From: Actinernus sp. WN-2022
Taxonomy: Eukaryota; Cnidaria; Anthozoa; Actiniaria; Actinernidae
Assembly (NCBI GenBank): GCA_030867875.1
Contig: JAOWCC010001751.1
Location: 20,296,026-20,360,025, forward strand
DNA: 64,000 nt
Direction of reading: 5' to 3'
This document shows, in pieces, positions 49,501 to 59,565 of the stretch (position 1 is its first letter; the number at the start of each line of letters is the position of its first letter). The translations under genes and the position numbers were made by a program. The notes under the pieces are model-generated. The model ran no database searches. It was not told where the DNA came from and worked only from the letters and a program-made list of their open reading frames with translations.

Positions 49501-52500
49501 AAAGTGTGAGGGGCTATTAACTGATTAAATATATCCATTTTGAAATCTCTCATCGCGTACAATGGAGCGACACATCCAAAGCCAAAAAGCGCCCAATTAA
49601 AAATCTCTGGTTGATTGCTCACGCAAAATTACAAAGGAATCGCTTCAGTAGGGCCACTTCATGCTTCTTATGGAACATATAGTTGTGTTTTATCGCTTAG
49701 GTATCGTCGGGCTTTTGAAGTTTAACCTCGGGTTAGTGATGTAACCCGGGGGTAGCGCTTCACCTTGCTTCGAACAACCGGGTCCAAGATTATTATATTC
49801 TTGATTAGATTCCTATCGACCAATCAGAGCGCGCGTTTCTCGCTGTTTATTGTATAAACTCGCCATTTGATTGGCTAGTCAGGCGCCGTCTATCGATCGA
49901 TAATCCACCGTGCGCGCGCTGCAGACAAAATCACTCAGAAAAATGCTTGTTTGCGAGTTTTTTTCACAGCTTTCTCGATCATTTCTCGGTTATAATTTAT
50001 AGAAACTGATTACTACACTCAAAATTACAAGAGGTGAATCATCAGCATCATTTACAAATGATTCCTGCCTTACTCGTATCTCATGTCCGCGCGGTAAGAA
50101 GTCTGGTAACAATGGTATCAGAGCGAGGCCAATTGTCCCAAAGATCGCAAAATTGGAATTGGTCAGAAATGTCTTAGTTTCTGTCGTAGCTGACTGTTGT
50201 GTAGACTGAAATACAGCCGCCGCGCGCCTCGGCGCGTTTCAAGGAGAGGAGGTAATCTTGTTGTAATCTTTTGTGTAATAAGGAAATTAACGTTCCACCA
50301 TCGACTGCAGATTTTTCTCTTCCTGTGACAAGCTGGAAAACTGGCCTCACTCTGATGCTTTTATCAATAAGGTCAATTATGTTATTTACCCTACACCACG
50401 TATAAACCCGATGTAATATTGTTCACTTGTCCGTTATCAATAAGGTCAATTATGTTGCCTACCCTACACCACGTATAAACCCGATGTAATATTGTTCACT
50501 TGTCCGTTATCAATAAGGTCAATTATGTTACTTACCCTACACCACGTATAAACCTGATGTAATATTGATCACTTGTCCGTTGTACAAACCGAACGCACGC
50601 ATATGAATGCAGTTTTACGATAGCATTTTGAATGACCTGTCTCTCGCTTGGGTAGGAGTCTGTAACGACAGAAATGGTTTAGGTTATTACAATGTGGCGA
50701 CGTTTAATATGTACCTCTCAACTTCAAAAGAAGTTTCAAATTATGAGGCCAGTGATAAGTACTGGCCGCGGATTTATAAATATGAAATAGGATACAGCGG
50801 GCATAGGTTCAATTCCATGCCAGCTCTTCCTGTAGCTAAGTCATGGCGGTTGCACATGTATGGTATCAATCAGTGTTTAATTGGTGGCTGTTAATTAGCT
50901 ACAAACAGTTAAATTCTCCCGCAATGCTTGATTGAAATAATACGCAATATATTCCTTGAAGACTGCACAGTGTTAGTCATGTTTTGCATACATTTGCTTT
51001 GATTTTCACCATATATATGTATATATATACGAAGGGAGGAAAACCGGAGAACCGGGAGAAAAACCCTCGAATGCAGATAAGGAATCAACAACAAACCTAA
51101 CTCACATACGGTGCCCTACCCAGGAATCGAACCCGGGACCGCAGCGATGATATTGACGAGTGTTTTACCTGTACGCTCAGATACGAATTACAATGAAAGG
51201 CTTAGATATAAACGCATTTCAAATATCGTATAATTTACCCATATATGCATTGCCATTAGGAGCTTGAAATAGCTCGTGTAATAGGTGCATGGTTGTGCTT
51301 TCCGAGATCAATTTGGATGTTAGGCCGGTTTTTGTTGAGGGAGAAAAGCCGGAGAACCCGTATAGTACAATCCTCGGCGCAAGCGAGAGACGCTAACAAA
51401 CTCAACTCACATATGACGCCGAGTCCAGGAATCGAACCTGGGCCACAGAGGTGAGAGGCGAGTCACTAAACCACTCCCTTGCTCCGGTGAACTCAGCAAG
51501 TCATCTTACCAAAGGTGTAATCTATGACGTACGGTACTACTCCACCGGGCCACAAGTACAGCTGTCCTTTGATGATATTCCTGGCGTGCTCTCCTCCCAT
51601 CTCCGTGCCCTTCTCGCCCTCCGCACCAGGCACCTCTGCCAAGTTTAGCAAGTTGGAGTCGAGAATAATATCGCCCTCGAATTTACCTTACAAAAGAAAA
51701 CGCAACAAATTATTATTCCTTCCTGTCCGACCTGATACATAATCAGTATACTAAAAACTAATGCGAGTGTGCAAAATAAAGCCACGCGTTTCTGCGAGAA
51801 CAAATTGACCTCGTAAGGGGGTACCAATGGGGCGGATCCAGGATTTTGTGGGAAGGGGTTCGGAACGGGGTCGGAAGGGGATTTCGAGCACCAAAATATT
51901 TGGCAATTTCTTTGTTATCTTTTGTAAGCGAGTGAGAGAAATGTGGTTCGATGAACCCCAGAACCCTCCCTACCCTTAATAATAATAATAATAATAATAA
52001 TAGTGTACTTATATAGCGCCATATCCATTAAATGCTCTATGGCGCTTTACAATGTTGAAAAATTAAAAACTAAATACAAGATCATTAAAATACATTAAAA
52101 AAACAAAAGAAAAAATATTTACAAATACGTTTCCCTAAAAATATGAGTCTTTAGATGAGATTTAAAAATATTTACAGTAGAACTACATCTAAGGTCTAGT
52201 GGAAGACCATTCCAGAGTTTTGGGGCAGCAACGGAAAACGATCTGTCCCCATATGTCCTCAGGTTTGAGGGTGGTACAATTAAAAGGTACTTTCTAGCAG
52301 ACCTTAAGTTGCGATTGGGCACGTAAGTATGAAGCATATCATTAATATATGATGGAGCCAAGCCATTGAGAGCCTTATAGGTAATGAGAAGAAGTTTAAA
52401 AATTATTCGTTTCTCTACTGGCAGCCAGTGTAGTTCTTTAAGGACTGGCGTTATATGGCTAAATTTAGAATTGCGAGTAATAAGCCGAGCCGCGCAGTTC

Positions 52501-55500
52501 TGAACGCGCTGAAGCCTTTGGATTAGGCTTTTAGGCTTCCCCCCCCCCTATCCGCCCATTTGATATATATATTCATTTGATAATTGTCAATCTTGCATGG
52601 TTCACGAAAAACACTTTTTAATTGAATGTAATCTTTATATGGAAAATAGAAAAACTCTCTTCCGACAAAATGGGTAAATTAAGATAGAGTTTCATTTGCA
52701 GACTTAATAGCTCCAACAAAACATAAAGCCCTCACTCGGCATAGCTAAATTTATTTTCGAAAACTTTGAAATTAGAAAAGCTATATAATCTATTCGAGCC
52801 CAAACCGATGTAACACCTCGTCACAAGGTTTTCCAATTAAAACGGTCTTATCCAGTGTCTTGGGGGGGGGGGGGGCAACTCTGATCTACACAATATTTTA
52901 CAGAGCCCAGACTGGTGATCCAGTGGTGAGAAAAAGGGACTGGGACGAGTGGAGGGAAGAGGGCTCTCGCCCATGTCCCTCTCACTCTCTAAAGTACCGT
53001 ATTTCCTCGATTAAGCGCCCCCCTCGATTAAGCGCCCCCCCCCCCCCCCCCTCCCCTCCCCAAATAAATATGGCACAGTAAGAGAGATGGCATACAACTT
53101 GCGTTTTATTACAAAGTTACGGCATGTTCCTATATGTAGTACCGTGTTAAAGTTATGTTTGGCTGATAAGGGAAATTATTTTATTTTCTTCCAACTCACA
53201 GTCCGTGATTATTAAGTCCATGTGCTTGCATAGGTTTTGTACCCGAAGCAGCTCGTTCTTCAGCCTTCTTCCATTTCAACGCTTTGGGTAAATGCTGTGA
53301 AACAGCCGGGGACGACAAGACCAATTTCCAGTTTCCGTGAGCCATTAAGCGCCCCCCCCCCCCCCCCCCCTTGGCAACAAAATTTGAAATAAGCGCCCAG
53401 GGCGCTTAATCGAGGAAATACGGTAATTAAAATATTTCCTATTTTTGTCGCACGACAGAAACAGGACTTCTAGATGAATCACCTTTTTATTTGAGCGAGA
53501 AATTTGAGATAAGGGGTGTTTATCATTTTACACGAAAAACTAGAAATTCCGGTTGGAAAGTCAAATGGTACGTGGGCCACCGGTTGGGGTAATGCACTAG
53601 TTTCCCGCTCTTTTCGGTCTTTCCGGTTGGCGCGCGTACCATGTTTATGTTTATTTTTAACATTTCCCATTTCTATTTTAATGTAATGTCGTATATAATG
53701 TTCAGGCTAATGGAAAAAACAATAACTCATTAATTAGATTGTGCATTAGACTTGATTTCAGTCAAGTTCGTAAAACGTTTGATTAATTAATGCTTTTACG
53801 GTTACATGTCAGCGAATGTCAGTTTGCAAAGTGATGTGGGAAATCTGAGCAGATGATCATCTGAACGACTTATAAATGTACTTGTACAGTTGAAGGAGAT
53901 TCTTATGAAGCTCCCTGGTTATTGGTTCTGAGTACTCCAAACGAAACTGCCCCGGACACGTTCGTTTTGGGACTTGAATTCGTCGGTGAGAAATTTGGGA
54001 ATAGTTTTTTTCTGATCGACGATCTTGAATTATTTTTGGTTTTCAATCCGGTGAAGTGTTGCACGACGCCGACAAAAATATCATATAAAACAGGTTCCAT
54101 TCTCATGGATCTTCGTTTTTAATACAGTGTTCAATATTTACAAGTTTATAAAGTATGACATCGATGAAATGGTATTAAGCTTATATTAAACGATGCAAAT
54201 GCCAATCTAGTGAAAAAAGTCGTTCATAATTTCGATTCTGGAGACTAGTCCATCACCTACCGTGTTGAGAATTTTGGATTTTAAGAAATTTGGTCATCTG
54301 GCTAGTAGCCGTACGTGCGTAAACGACTGACAAAACTGCAGTTTTGATGTACGTGTTTTATGAGTGAGTTAAAAGTAATCAAGGGAGCTTCGACATTGAC
54401 AAGTTTTGAAACCAAATAAGATTACCACGTTTTAAATTAGTGTTTGATTGAAATTTTATCGCCTCTTGCTTGGGAGGAATCGGAAATTGCACGAGGCTAG
54501 TACAAACAACAAAACCTGTATTTCCTGTTAATCTTTACATCAGCAACATTTTACCATAAAATGACGAATTGAGCCTCAAACTTCGACACCCTGTTGAGAT
54601 AGATATATCGAGACAAGTCGGAAATGCGGGACCGTTTAAAATAGTCACAGGTTGACAATTTGTTCGACGATTGTATGTAATTTAACTAAGCCACTCTGCT
54701 ATGGAATCGAAAAACCTCGAAAGAAGCAAAGGCGCTTAATCAGGCATTTTTGGTTTTATCCTTTGGTCTCTTGTTTAACGGACATCACTGACGGATTCAG
54801 CCTGCCTCTATTGATGTTACACCATAATTCAGCTCACTTCATTTTACCTTTAATTGCCCTTGGGTAATCTTTTTTTGAATCCCAAACCGGTCGATTGCAT
54901 ATAAATTTCGAAAAATCGAAAACGAAGCACTGAACTCTGGAGAGCTATCGCATGATCTGAAATGGGGTACCCTGGGTGCCAGAGGTTCTACTGCCCTCTC
55001 TAAGCCAAAGTTTAGGATCGACGAGATCTCGTCGATCCTAAACTTTGGCTTAGAGAGGGCAGTAGAACCTCTGGCACCCAGGGTAGAAATGGGGCAACAA
55101 AGAGGCAAAAAGACCCTGTGTCCGAGCCCATGGTGCTTTGCGCGCTCAAATGATTTTCGTAGCCTACGAAAATCAGAAAGATCAGTGGTGTTGTTGTGTG
55201 ACTCTAGAGTCTTTCGAAATCCATCTATAGGTTGGGCGATCGTGCAATTATTTCTAGATATATCTTTCTTTTTTCTTAATTTTTGTATATATACCTTTTA
55301 AAATGAAACTTTCGCCGAATATGTCTTCGAATCCCGGTATTGAGTGGCGAGTAGAGAAATGCCGAAGAAAGACAACAGACAGCGAGGCGAAGCGAATTGA
55401 CTCGACAAATAATCCTCCAGCAGTACACATTTTGCTTTCTCTATAGGTCTACAAGAGAACAATGACTACTATGTGAGTTTCCCGGGGAGACCGGTGGGCG

Positions 55501-57968
55501 TCGTTGGAAAGACAAAGCAACCAAGGCGCTGCGAAAGGTTTATTACATGTAACACTTCTCAGGCATCAAGATATCATACGTGAGGTGTTACCACTTACAT
55601 GTGAAACGTCAGATTTGCATTTTTATTAAAGGCCCTTAAAGGAGAACTGAACCCTAAAATCAACTTTAGCTCAATGAGTAGATCTAAACATGAAAAGACT
55701 CATACCAAAATTTATTTTACTGTGTTTTGCGTCAAAGGAAAGAAAATCTGCAAATCTTCCTCCCAGCCGCCGCTAAGTACAGACGGCTCAATTCCTGTAA
55801 TATGTGACGTACTATACGGGGAATAAATTAGTTTTATCACGTTGTGTTCTATGAGGGTCCGTTCTGGTCAAAATTGTCTCATTTTTTCAATGACAGATGA
55901 GTTAATTTATGTTTATGGTGTGCCAGATTACTTTAGTTTACCCTATTAAATTCACACTGTATATTCAATTTTTTTCAGGCTACCTGAATTAATTCACACC
56001 GTATGTGAATTTTTTCAGGCTACCTGAATTAATTCACACCGTGTGTGATTTTTTTCAGGCTACCTGAATTAATTCACACCGTGTGTAATTTTTTTCAGGC
56101 TACCTGAATTAATTCACTGGTTCCGTGATGCATTGCGAGATGAGTAACTTCCTCCCATGATCCCATGCGGGATAAGATTTCCCGGGTTTGTTGAAATTGT
56201 GTTGGAGTTATGGACGACCAAATTCGGCTGCAAATTTCACAAATTGCTCAGAATGCCGTGCAAGAAATTCAACGAATATCGCGTTTAGTAACCTCTACGC
56301 AATCTTCCAATGCTTCAGCAAGTCCTCCAAGCGAGAGTAATTCGTCTACAAACAGAAGTGCTTCGCAAGCAGTAGTCCAACAGAACATCCAGAGTCTGAA
56401 CACTTTGCCATCGTTGGCCAACAATTCTTCTGATAGAGCAAACAGTTCAAGAAGAAGAAATGCGGTGGATGAACTTCGAACCCGTTTTCCAACACTTCAA
56501 TCCAATTCTCGAGGATCTTTCTGCCCAGCGCTCGCAGTTACGGTTCTCGTAGGAGAACTCCAGTCGGTAGACCGAGCAGAGAAATTCGTTGAATTTCTTG
56601 CACGGCATTCTGAGCAATTTGTGAAATTTGCAGCCGAATTTGGTCGTCCATAACTCCAACGCAATTTTATTTCAACAAACCCGGGAAATCTTATCCCGCA
56701 TGGGATCATGGGAGGAGGTTACTCATCTCGCAATGCATCACGGAACCAGTGAATTAATTCAGGTAGCCTGAAAAAATTTGAATACACAGTGTAAATTTAA
56801 TAGGGTAAACTAAAGTAATCTGGCACACCATAAACATAAATTAACTCGTCTATCATTGAAAAAATGAGACAATTTTGACCAGAACGGACCCTCATAGTGT
56901 TCGGCTTTGAATAGATGGACTAACGACTCATAATTGCGCACTATTGTGCTTTCTTTGTGCTGAAGGTGTGGTTGTTTTTCCTTGGTATGTATGACGTATG
57001 ATACGGGGAAAAAAGCACTGAATTGAGCCGCCACACAAACTGGCTTTATCAGCGGAGAATCAGCTATTTTTCGACCTTCAAAACGTATTTCCTCTTTTTA
57101 GACGTGCTCCGGCAAAGAAATAAAATAGCAGAACTTACTTCTCTTGAATACAAGTTTGTATAGTCGGCGGATTGATTTAGGGTTCAGTTCTCCTTCAACC
57201 TTTTTTTCCTCGCTCCACTCCTGGTACCGCTTCTCGTGGGTCAGGGGGCATGTTCCCCCGGGAAATTTTGACTGAAATGTAAGGTCTCTGGAGCAGTGGC
57301 ATTTCCTGCATTTTTAGGCGATTTTACCATAATTGCGAGTATTTTATTGGCTAAAAATGTGAACCTTGCGATTTGGCGCCGCCCATATACAAACAAGTTG
57401 AAGAATAAAGATAAATAACGAAATCTTCAAATATGCGCGAAATCCTCAAGAAAAAGGCCTTCTGAAACTAAGGATACAAATGTACCATACTGCGACATCA
57501 CAAATCAGTACGACTGAATTATAATCACATCTTTATGTCCGTACGTGAAAAAAAAAAATTAACAGAGACAATAAAAGAATTGTCCAACAGTAATGTATTT
57601 AGTAAAGTTTATTTGGCCAAAAAATAAAAGCGCGGACTCAAACGATGATGGATAACTCGTACGGTTTGCGTGTGCATATCAGTAAAAGTTCATTCATGAT
57701 AGAAATCGTACGTAAGTCAGTACAGAATTCAACAAATATTATACTTCAAGGCCGTATCACTGCTTGCCAAGTTATTAGGCAATTCTAGGGTACATAGGTT
57801 CTATGGTATTGTGCTAAAATATAAAAACAACAACTGAATATGCAGCTGTTTTTTACCTTGTCCGTGCGGTAGAGACCATGGTGGTGGCCGAGTACTTTTG
57901 CTTTTTACCAACGCGATGATGAACAAAACCAGACCGAAAGAAAGTAACCAAGACTTGAAGTACACCAT
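43543..57968 (-). CDS. Secreted astacin metalloprotease with partial F5/8C domain (gene span, 8 coding exons)
   Basis: A zinc endopeptidase of the M12A (astacin) family, predicted secreted. Exons in transcript order: 57857-57968, 51510-51686, 50536-50659, 49112-49290, 47624-47854, 46402-46577, 44668-44820, 43543-43557. All junctions are GT-AG and in phase; total 1167 nt, 388 residues. Signal peptide about 1-24. Pro-segment with KFEGDI at 39-44, where D43 is the expected aspartate switch. Catalytic domain from about 80 (LWPGGVVPYVID) to about 270. Zinc site HEMLHALGFFH at 167-177, followed by RHDRD. Discoidin domain 275-384. Oddities: Met-turn is SIMQP, not SxMHY (residues 222-226), and the last third of the F5/8C domain is absent. 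Splice sites are by eye; no transcript was used. Confidence 0.85.
44668..44820 (-). CDS. Astacin gene coding exon 7 (F5/8C middle)
   Basis: Acceptor TTGTCTGTTTCAG; 153 nt. IDLGSTKEVRGIATQGKVD then WVSHFTFQYSIHGNYWTEYS are the middle strands of a discoidin fold (family: VDLG...V.GIATQG...W...Y.L.YS.DG..W). Donor GTAACT at 44667, phase 0. Confidence 0.9.
45420..45632 (-). mobile_element. tRNA-derived SINE, second family
   Basis: On the minus strand, TTAGCTCATTGGTTAAGCGC (A-box-like) and GGTTCAAACCC (B box, about 45567-45577) head a body with AATCTTTAAATAACCGAG. The tRNA part would not make a mature tRNA. It lies in the intron between astacin exons 6 and 7. Confidence 0.7.
46197..46355. mobile_element. 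Inverted-repeat MITE
   Basis: TACTACAACTACCAGAA (46210-46226) and its complement (46322-46338) are framed by GATGGCGTCA / TGACGTCAT. A related diverged copy is at about 43970-44090 (ACTACCAGAATTAG, CCAAGACAATGGTACC). Confidence 0.6.
46402..46577 (-). CDS. Astacin gene coding exon 6 (F5/8C start)
   Basis: Acceptor CATGTGTGTCTAG; 176 nt. It starts with a split Asn then CFKWLGMEDGRITDAQLTAS, the classic opening of an F5/8C domain, and ends NGAWCASQ...GEWLQ. Donor GTTTGT at 46401, phase 0. Confidence 0.92.
46785..46935. repeat. Half copy of the AAAGTGCATATGA MITE
   Basis: It begins CCTTAAAGTGCATATGAACC and continues with GACGTCACGCATTAGCATAT and ACCATTCAATATTT, the arm of the family seen at 13907-14380. 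No right arm. Confidence 0.6.
46980..47560 (+). pseudogene. LINE fragment, reverse transcriptase C-terminal region
   Basis: In broken frames one reads the C-terminal part of a CR1/L2-like ORF2: a RSTLEYAAPV block near 47080, SVQRKA near 47145 and a TDWYSLRSGDSRS block near 47310, then an AT-rich 3' end. It is 5'-truncated and lies in the intron between astacin exons 5 and 6. Confidence 0.75.
47624..47854 (-). CDS. Astacin gene coding exon 5 (Met-turn, catalytic domain end)
   Basis: Acceptor GAATTGTTTTAG; 231 nt. GYEHNFWKYRQDHVDNLGSP leads to YDKQSIMQPPRLAWSKNGQ. The Met-turn methionine is present, but the following His-Tyr of the family is Gln-Pro. It ends LSDIDIGQLNALYKC, the usual last helix and cysteine. 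Donor GTAAGT at 47623, phase 1. Confidence 0.93.
47903..48066. mobile_element. Palindromic MITE, 164 bp
   Basis: Arms of about 62 bp (AGTAGGGGGCTGGGGCGAGT, TTCGGTTTCGCAAAAGCGCT, TGGGATCGTTACTGGGGAC) are near-perfect complements around a 40-bp AT-rich centre. It ends 49 bp upstream of astacin exon 5 in transcript terms. Confidence 0.75.
48195..48415. repeat. Palindromic remnant of the AAAGTGCATATGAGCC MITE family
   Basis: AAGGTTTATATTTCGAATAT and its complement frame two TGACGTCA-type inner blocks; the right end reads GGGCTCATATATGCACTTTA. The left terminus is missing. Confidence 0.6.
49112..49290 (-). CDS. Astacin gene coding exon 4 (zinc-binding site)
   Basis: Acceptor TGCATATCCATAG; 179 nt. 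It encodes CSSYVG, GQGCAKIGTVLHEMLHALGF and FHTTSRHDRDSYV: the full HExxHxxGxxH zinc motif with the catalytic Glu and the downstream RxDRD of astacins. Donor GTACGG at 49111, phase 1. Confidence 0.97.
49441..49469 (-). ncRNA. Hammerhead-ribozyme-like core, possible Penelope-like element remnant
   Basis: On the minus strand: CTGAAGA (fits CUGANGA), a five-pair stem GGCTG/CAGCC, then GAAA and a possible small stem III (AT-ATTGT-AT) before an A. Stem I pairing is poor. Same arrangement as 3421-3444. It lies in the intron between astacin exons 3 and 4. Confidence 0.35.
50078..50360. repeat. Dispersed repeat shared with 24237-24500
   Basis: AAGAAGTCTGGTAACAATGG, TATCAGAGCGAGGCC and CGCAAAATTGGAATTGG match the copy in NNT intron 7; it ends CTGATGCTTTTATCA at the edge of the 73-bp tandem repeat. 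Confidence 0.6.
50361..50579. repeat. 73-bp tandem repeat, 3 copies, overlapping an astacin exon end
   Basis: Units at 50361-50433, 50434-50506 and 50507-50579 differ by only a few bases. The third contains the last 44 nt of astacin exon 3 (50536-50579) and its donor; the first two are copies of that exon end, donor and 29 bp of intron, placed downstream in the intron. Confidence 0.95.
50536..50659 (-). CDS. Astacin gene coding exon 3
   Basis: Acceptor CATTTCTGTCGTTACAG; 124 nt. It encodes SYPSERQVIQNAIVKLHSYA then CVRFVQRTSDQYYIRFIRGV, the region around the first family cysteine (usually TCIRF.ER...YI.F). Split codons at both ends join exons 2 and 4 exactly (TFD, GCSSYVG). Donor GTAAGT at 50535. 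Confidence 0.92.
51020..51170 (-). mobile_element. tRNA-derived SINE fragment
   Basis: Minus-strand GGTTTTCCTCCCTTCG body and B box GGTTCGATTCC (about 51121-51134). Same family as 36722-36960. Confidence 0.7.
51310..51490 (-). mobile_element. tRNA-derived SINE fragment
   Basis: Minus-strand CAGGTTCGATTCCTGG (B box, near 51427-51442) with the CGCCTCTCACCTCTGTGGCC head and GGCTTTTCTCCCTC body. It ends 20 bp before astacin exon 2's donor. Confidence 0.7.
51510..51686 (-). CDS. Astacin gene coding exon 2 (pro-segment and catalytic start)
   Basis: Acceptor TTTTCTTTTGTAAG; 177 nt. KFEGDIILDSN carries the FxGD aspartate switch whose Asp blocks zinc in astacin zymogens. It runs to LYLWPGGVVPYVIDYTF, the first strand of the catalytic domain. 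Donor GTAAGA at 51509, phase 1. Confidence 0.93.
51968..52530 (-). pseudogene. LINE 3' fragment (CR1/L2-like)
   Basis: On the minus strand, the last part of a reverse transcriptase ORF reads APSYINDML...LRTYGDRSFSVAAPKLWNGL...FKSHLKTHIF, a standard LINE C terminus, then a 3' UTR with GGCGCTATATAAGTACAC and an (ATT)n tail at about 51980-52005. It is 5'-truncated. Confidence 0.85.
52995..53425. mobile_element. Inverted-repeat element with TACCGTATTTCCTCGATTAA termini
   Basis: TACCGTATTTCCTCGATTAA GCGCCC at the left is inverted perfectly at the right. Long C-homopolymers follow both AAGCGCC motifs (about 53036-53051 and 53350-53371). Non-coding. Confidence 0.8.
53426..54958. other. Astacin intron 1, no feature recognised
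   Basis: Short open frames on both strands (for example 53903-54122) show no family I recognise and mirror each other. I see no exon with the required phase and no clear repeat. Confidence 0.45.
54959..55094. mobile_element. Perfect spacerless 118-bp palindrome with 9-bp target duplication
   Basis: Bases 54968-55085 form two 59-bp arms that are exact reverse complements with no spacer (centre AGA|TCT at 55026/55027). GAAATGGGG lies directly on both sides (54959-54967 and 55086-55094). A 9-bp duplication is typical of Mutator-like (MULE) transposases. It lies in astacin intron 1. Confidence 0.9.
55970..56114. repeat. About 40-bp tandem repeat, nearly 4 copies
   Basis: Units beginning TTTTTCAGGCTACCTGAATT and ending TTCACACCGTGTGT repeat with small length changes. 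CAGGCTACCTG is itself a short inverted repeat. Confidence 0.85.
56210..56653 (+). pseudogene. 147-codon frame inside a palindromic transposon core (coding fragment)
   Basis: The frame starts in the left arm (MDDQIRLQISQIAQNAVQEI), crosses a Ser/Asn-rich middle and ends in the right arm, which is the reverse complement of the start (about 56555-56653). The left part looks like a genuine first exon of a protein seen in transposon-linked genes, but I cannot name the family. The right part is antisense of the left and so not a real C terminus. It may be a captured gene fragment. Confidence 0.35.
57857..57968 (-). CDS. Astacin gene coding exon 1 (signal peptide)
   Basis: ATG at 57968 in a strong context (TACCATGG). 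The 37 residues start MVYFKSWLLSFGLVLFIIAL, a basic start and long hydrophobic core typical of a signal peptide, then a Ser/Arg/Pro-rich stretch. Donor GTAAAA at 57856, phase 1, joins exon 2 to give GKFEGDI. The assignment rests on signal peptide plus phase; no homology constrains it. A further small exon between 57.8 and 51.7 kb is possible. Confidence 0.7.
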
Positions 57969-58329
57969 GGTAGAACCCCTTGCCCTCGTGCACTCGAATT
58001 GAAAATCTGAGAAACTGATCGCACTTGTGATCAGGATGAGCGGTAGTTATCAAGTTTTTAGTGGGTCGGCAGAGAAGACGTTTGGTTTTGTGGAGTGCGT
58101 TCAAGTGTTGACATAACAGCCAGGTTTCTTCCAGCTGAGTAAACTCTTTTGTAAGGAACATAGTAAGTTGACGAGTCAAACATGGAAAGTACACGAGGTG
58201 ACATAAGGTGGAAAACGAACGACGGGTTAAGTTGGAAAGTGTGAAATAGAATTGACAGTCCACGCAGTCACCTCCCACTCTATCAACACACATCGGCTGC
58301 GCTGAAACCCGGTTGAATATTAACAGACA
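57969..58329 (-). other. Probable 5' UTR and promoter region of the astacin gene
   Basis: Upstream of the start codon a different frame is open for 146 codons (58293 down to 57853), overlapping the signal-peptide exon. If transcription starts above 58293 this would be an overlapping upstream ORF; more likely the transcript starts inside it. No TATA box stands out. Confidence 0.35.
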
Positions 58330-59565
58330 TTAAAGGGACACTGGCATCGGTTTTGAAGTCACGTTACGGTCACCAAAACAACACGAGTCTGAGGCGCCCT
58401 GGTATCGCTCGAGGCTCGACAATTTCAGAGAACCCGGGCTCAGTTTATAATGGTTCTTCGCACGAATCGGAGTTAGAACTTTCAGCTATCGAAGTGGAGT
58501 AGGTATTTATGGTACTGCAGATTCGGTTAGAAGATTATAACCGACACTTTCGTAGGCGAACGTATGAATTCGAGGTTCACAAGAAATAATATGTTATGTT
58601 TATAGCCAGCGCACGAACCTTGCAAATGCAAGAGTTCTTGCCAGACAAAGACTACAGAAAAACGAAAAGGCTGTCTATGTCGAACAGCGGGAAGGAAGTG
58701 TTCCAGCCACTGCTCGTGTGACACTGCTAAAAAGCCCTGTCGAAATAAGGTAAGCACTGTGTTGACAAAATTGCAGTATAGCATTCTCTTCGTATTTTCC
58801 GCTGAAATAAAGTGCCGCGTATTTCTTCTTTTTGCCATTAAACTTTTGTTTGACCGAGGTCGTAATCCCATTGCCTGCTGTGGCAGAAGCCAGACCAAAC
58901 GAGGAAGAAGAGCGTCAAAATGAAAATGTAAAGGTGAGAGAAACTGAATTATAAACGCGGGAAATTACGAGTTAGCGTTTGACCCTTACTGGCGCGTGAA
59001 ATTATTCCCCTAAGAAAATGTGATACAAGGTTGTTATTTCGCCTCTGGCTTTGGCCTTACTATAATTTATCTATCTTGTATTATGTGTTCAATAAAAAGT
59101 GTGTATTATTATGGTCTACCATGTTGTCGCTCTTTTTTTATCTCAGCTAGTACTTTGGTTATTTTGCCAGTAACTACCCTTGCAAAATATTTTATTTCTA
59201 ATTGAATTTCATTATAACTATTTGTTCTCCTGGTGATATTTTGAAGTCTTATCGACACTCAGTACTGCTTCGAGGAAGGCAAAGATGGCCGACCCCTCCG
59301 CCTCTTCACAGCTGGCGTTTCTTCGCTCATAGCTGAGCGTAACGCATATTTACCTTCAAAAAAACTAGTCACATTTCTAGAGGAAGTGATCTTTAACTAC
59401 ATGTACGAAGTGTGCCGCTAAACCGAAGTAGAACGCAGATGGAAAACGATTATGATTGCCTATTTTGAGAGCTTGGATATGCGAGAATAATTTTCGAACC
59501 CGGGGTACTTTTATTCCAAGATGAAACTAGATACCAGGCCCCCCTGAGTGCCAGTATCCCTTTAA
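58330..59565. mobile_element. TTAA-flanked element A, 1.24 kb, termini AGGGAYACTGGCA
   Basis: Left TTAAAGGGACACTGGCA and right complement TGCCAGTATCCCTTTAA frame the element. Open frames inside (for example 58527-58898 minus) match nothing I know. The right TTAA (59562-59565) is also the left TTAA of the next element. Confidence 0.7.

Larger units (their letters stand above)
55636..57197. mobile_element. DNA transposon with TTAA AGGAGAACTG termini and large palindromic core, 1.56 kb
   Basis: TTAAAGGAGAACTGAACCCT at the left is matched inverted at the right, where the target copy has decayed. Inside are an ATTCACACC-type tandem repeat (55970-56114) and, from about 56115 to 56760, a palindrome with arms over 150 bp holding an open frame. 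No transposase is recognisable. Confidence 0.7.

Noticed and set aside
50607..50894. 95-codon open frame on the plus strand
   Set aside because: Its first part is antisense to astacin exon 3, which fits homology and splice phase; the rest matches no family.
57853..58293. 146-codon frame on the minus strand as a protein gene
   Set aside because: A different frame in the same bases gives a signal peptide, strong start context and an in-phase donor for the astacin gene.
58527..58898. 123-codon frame on the minus strand
   Set aside because: It lies inside transposon A, has no recognisable motif and no clear splice partners.
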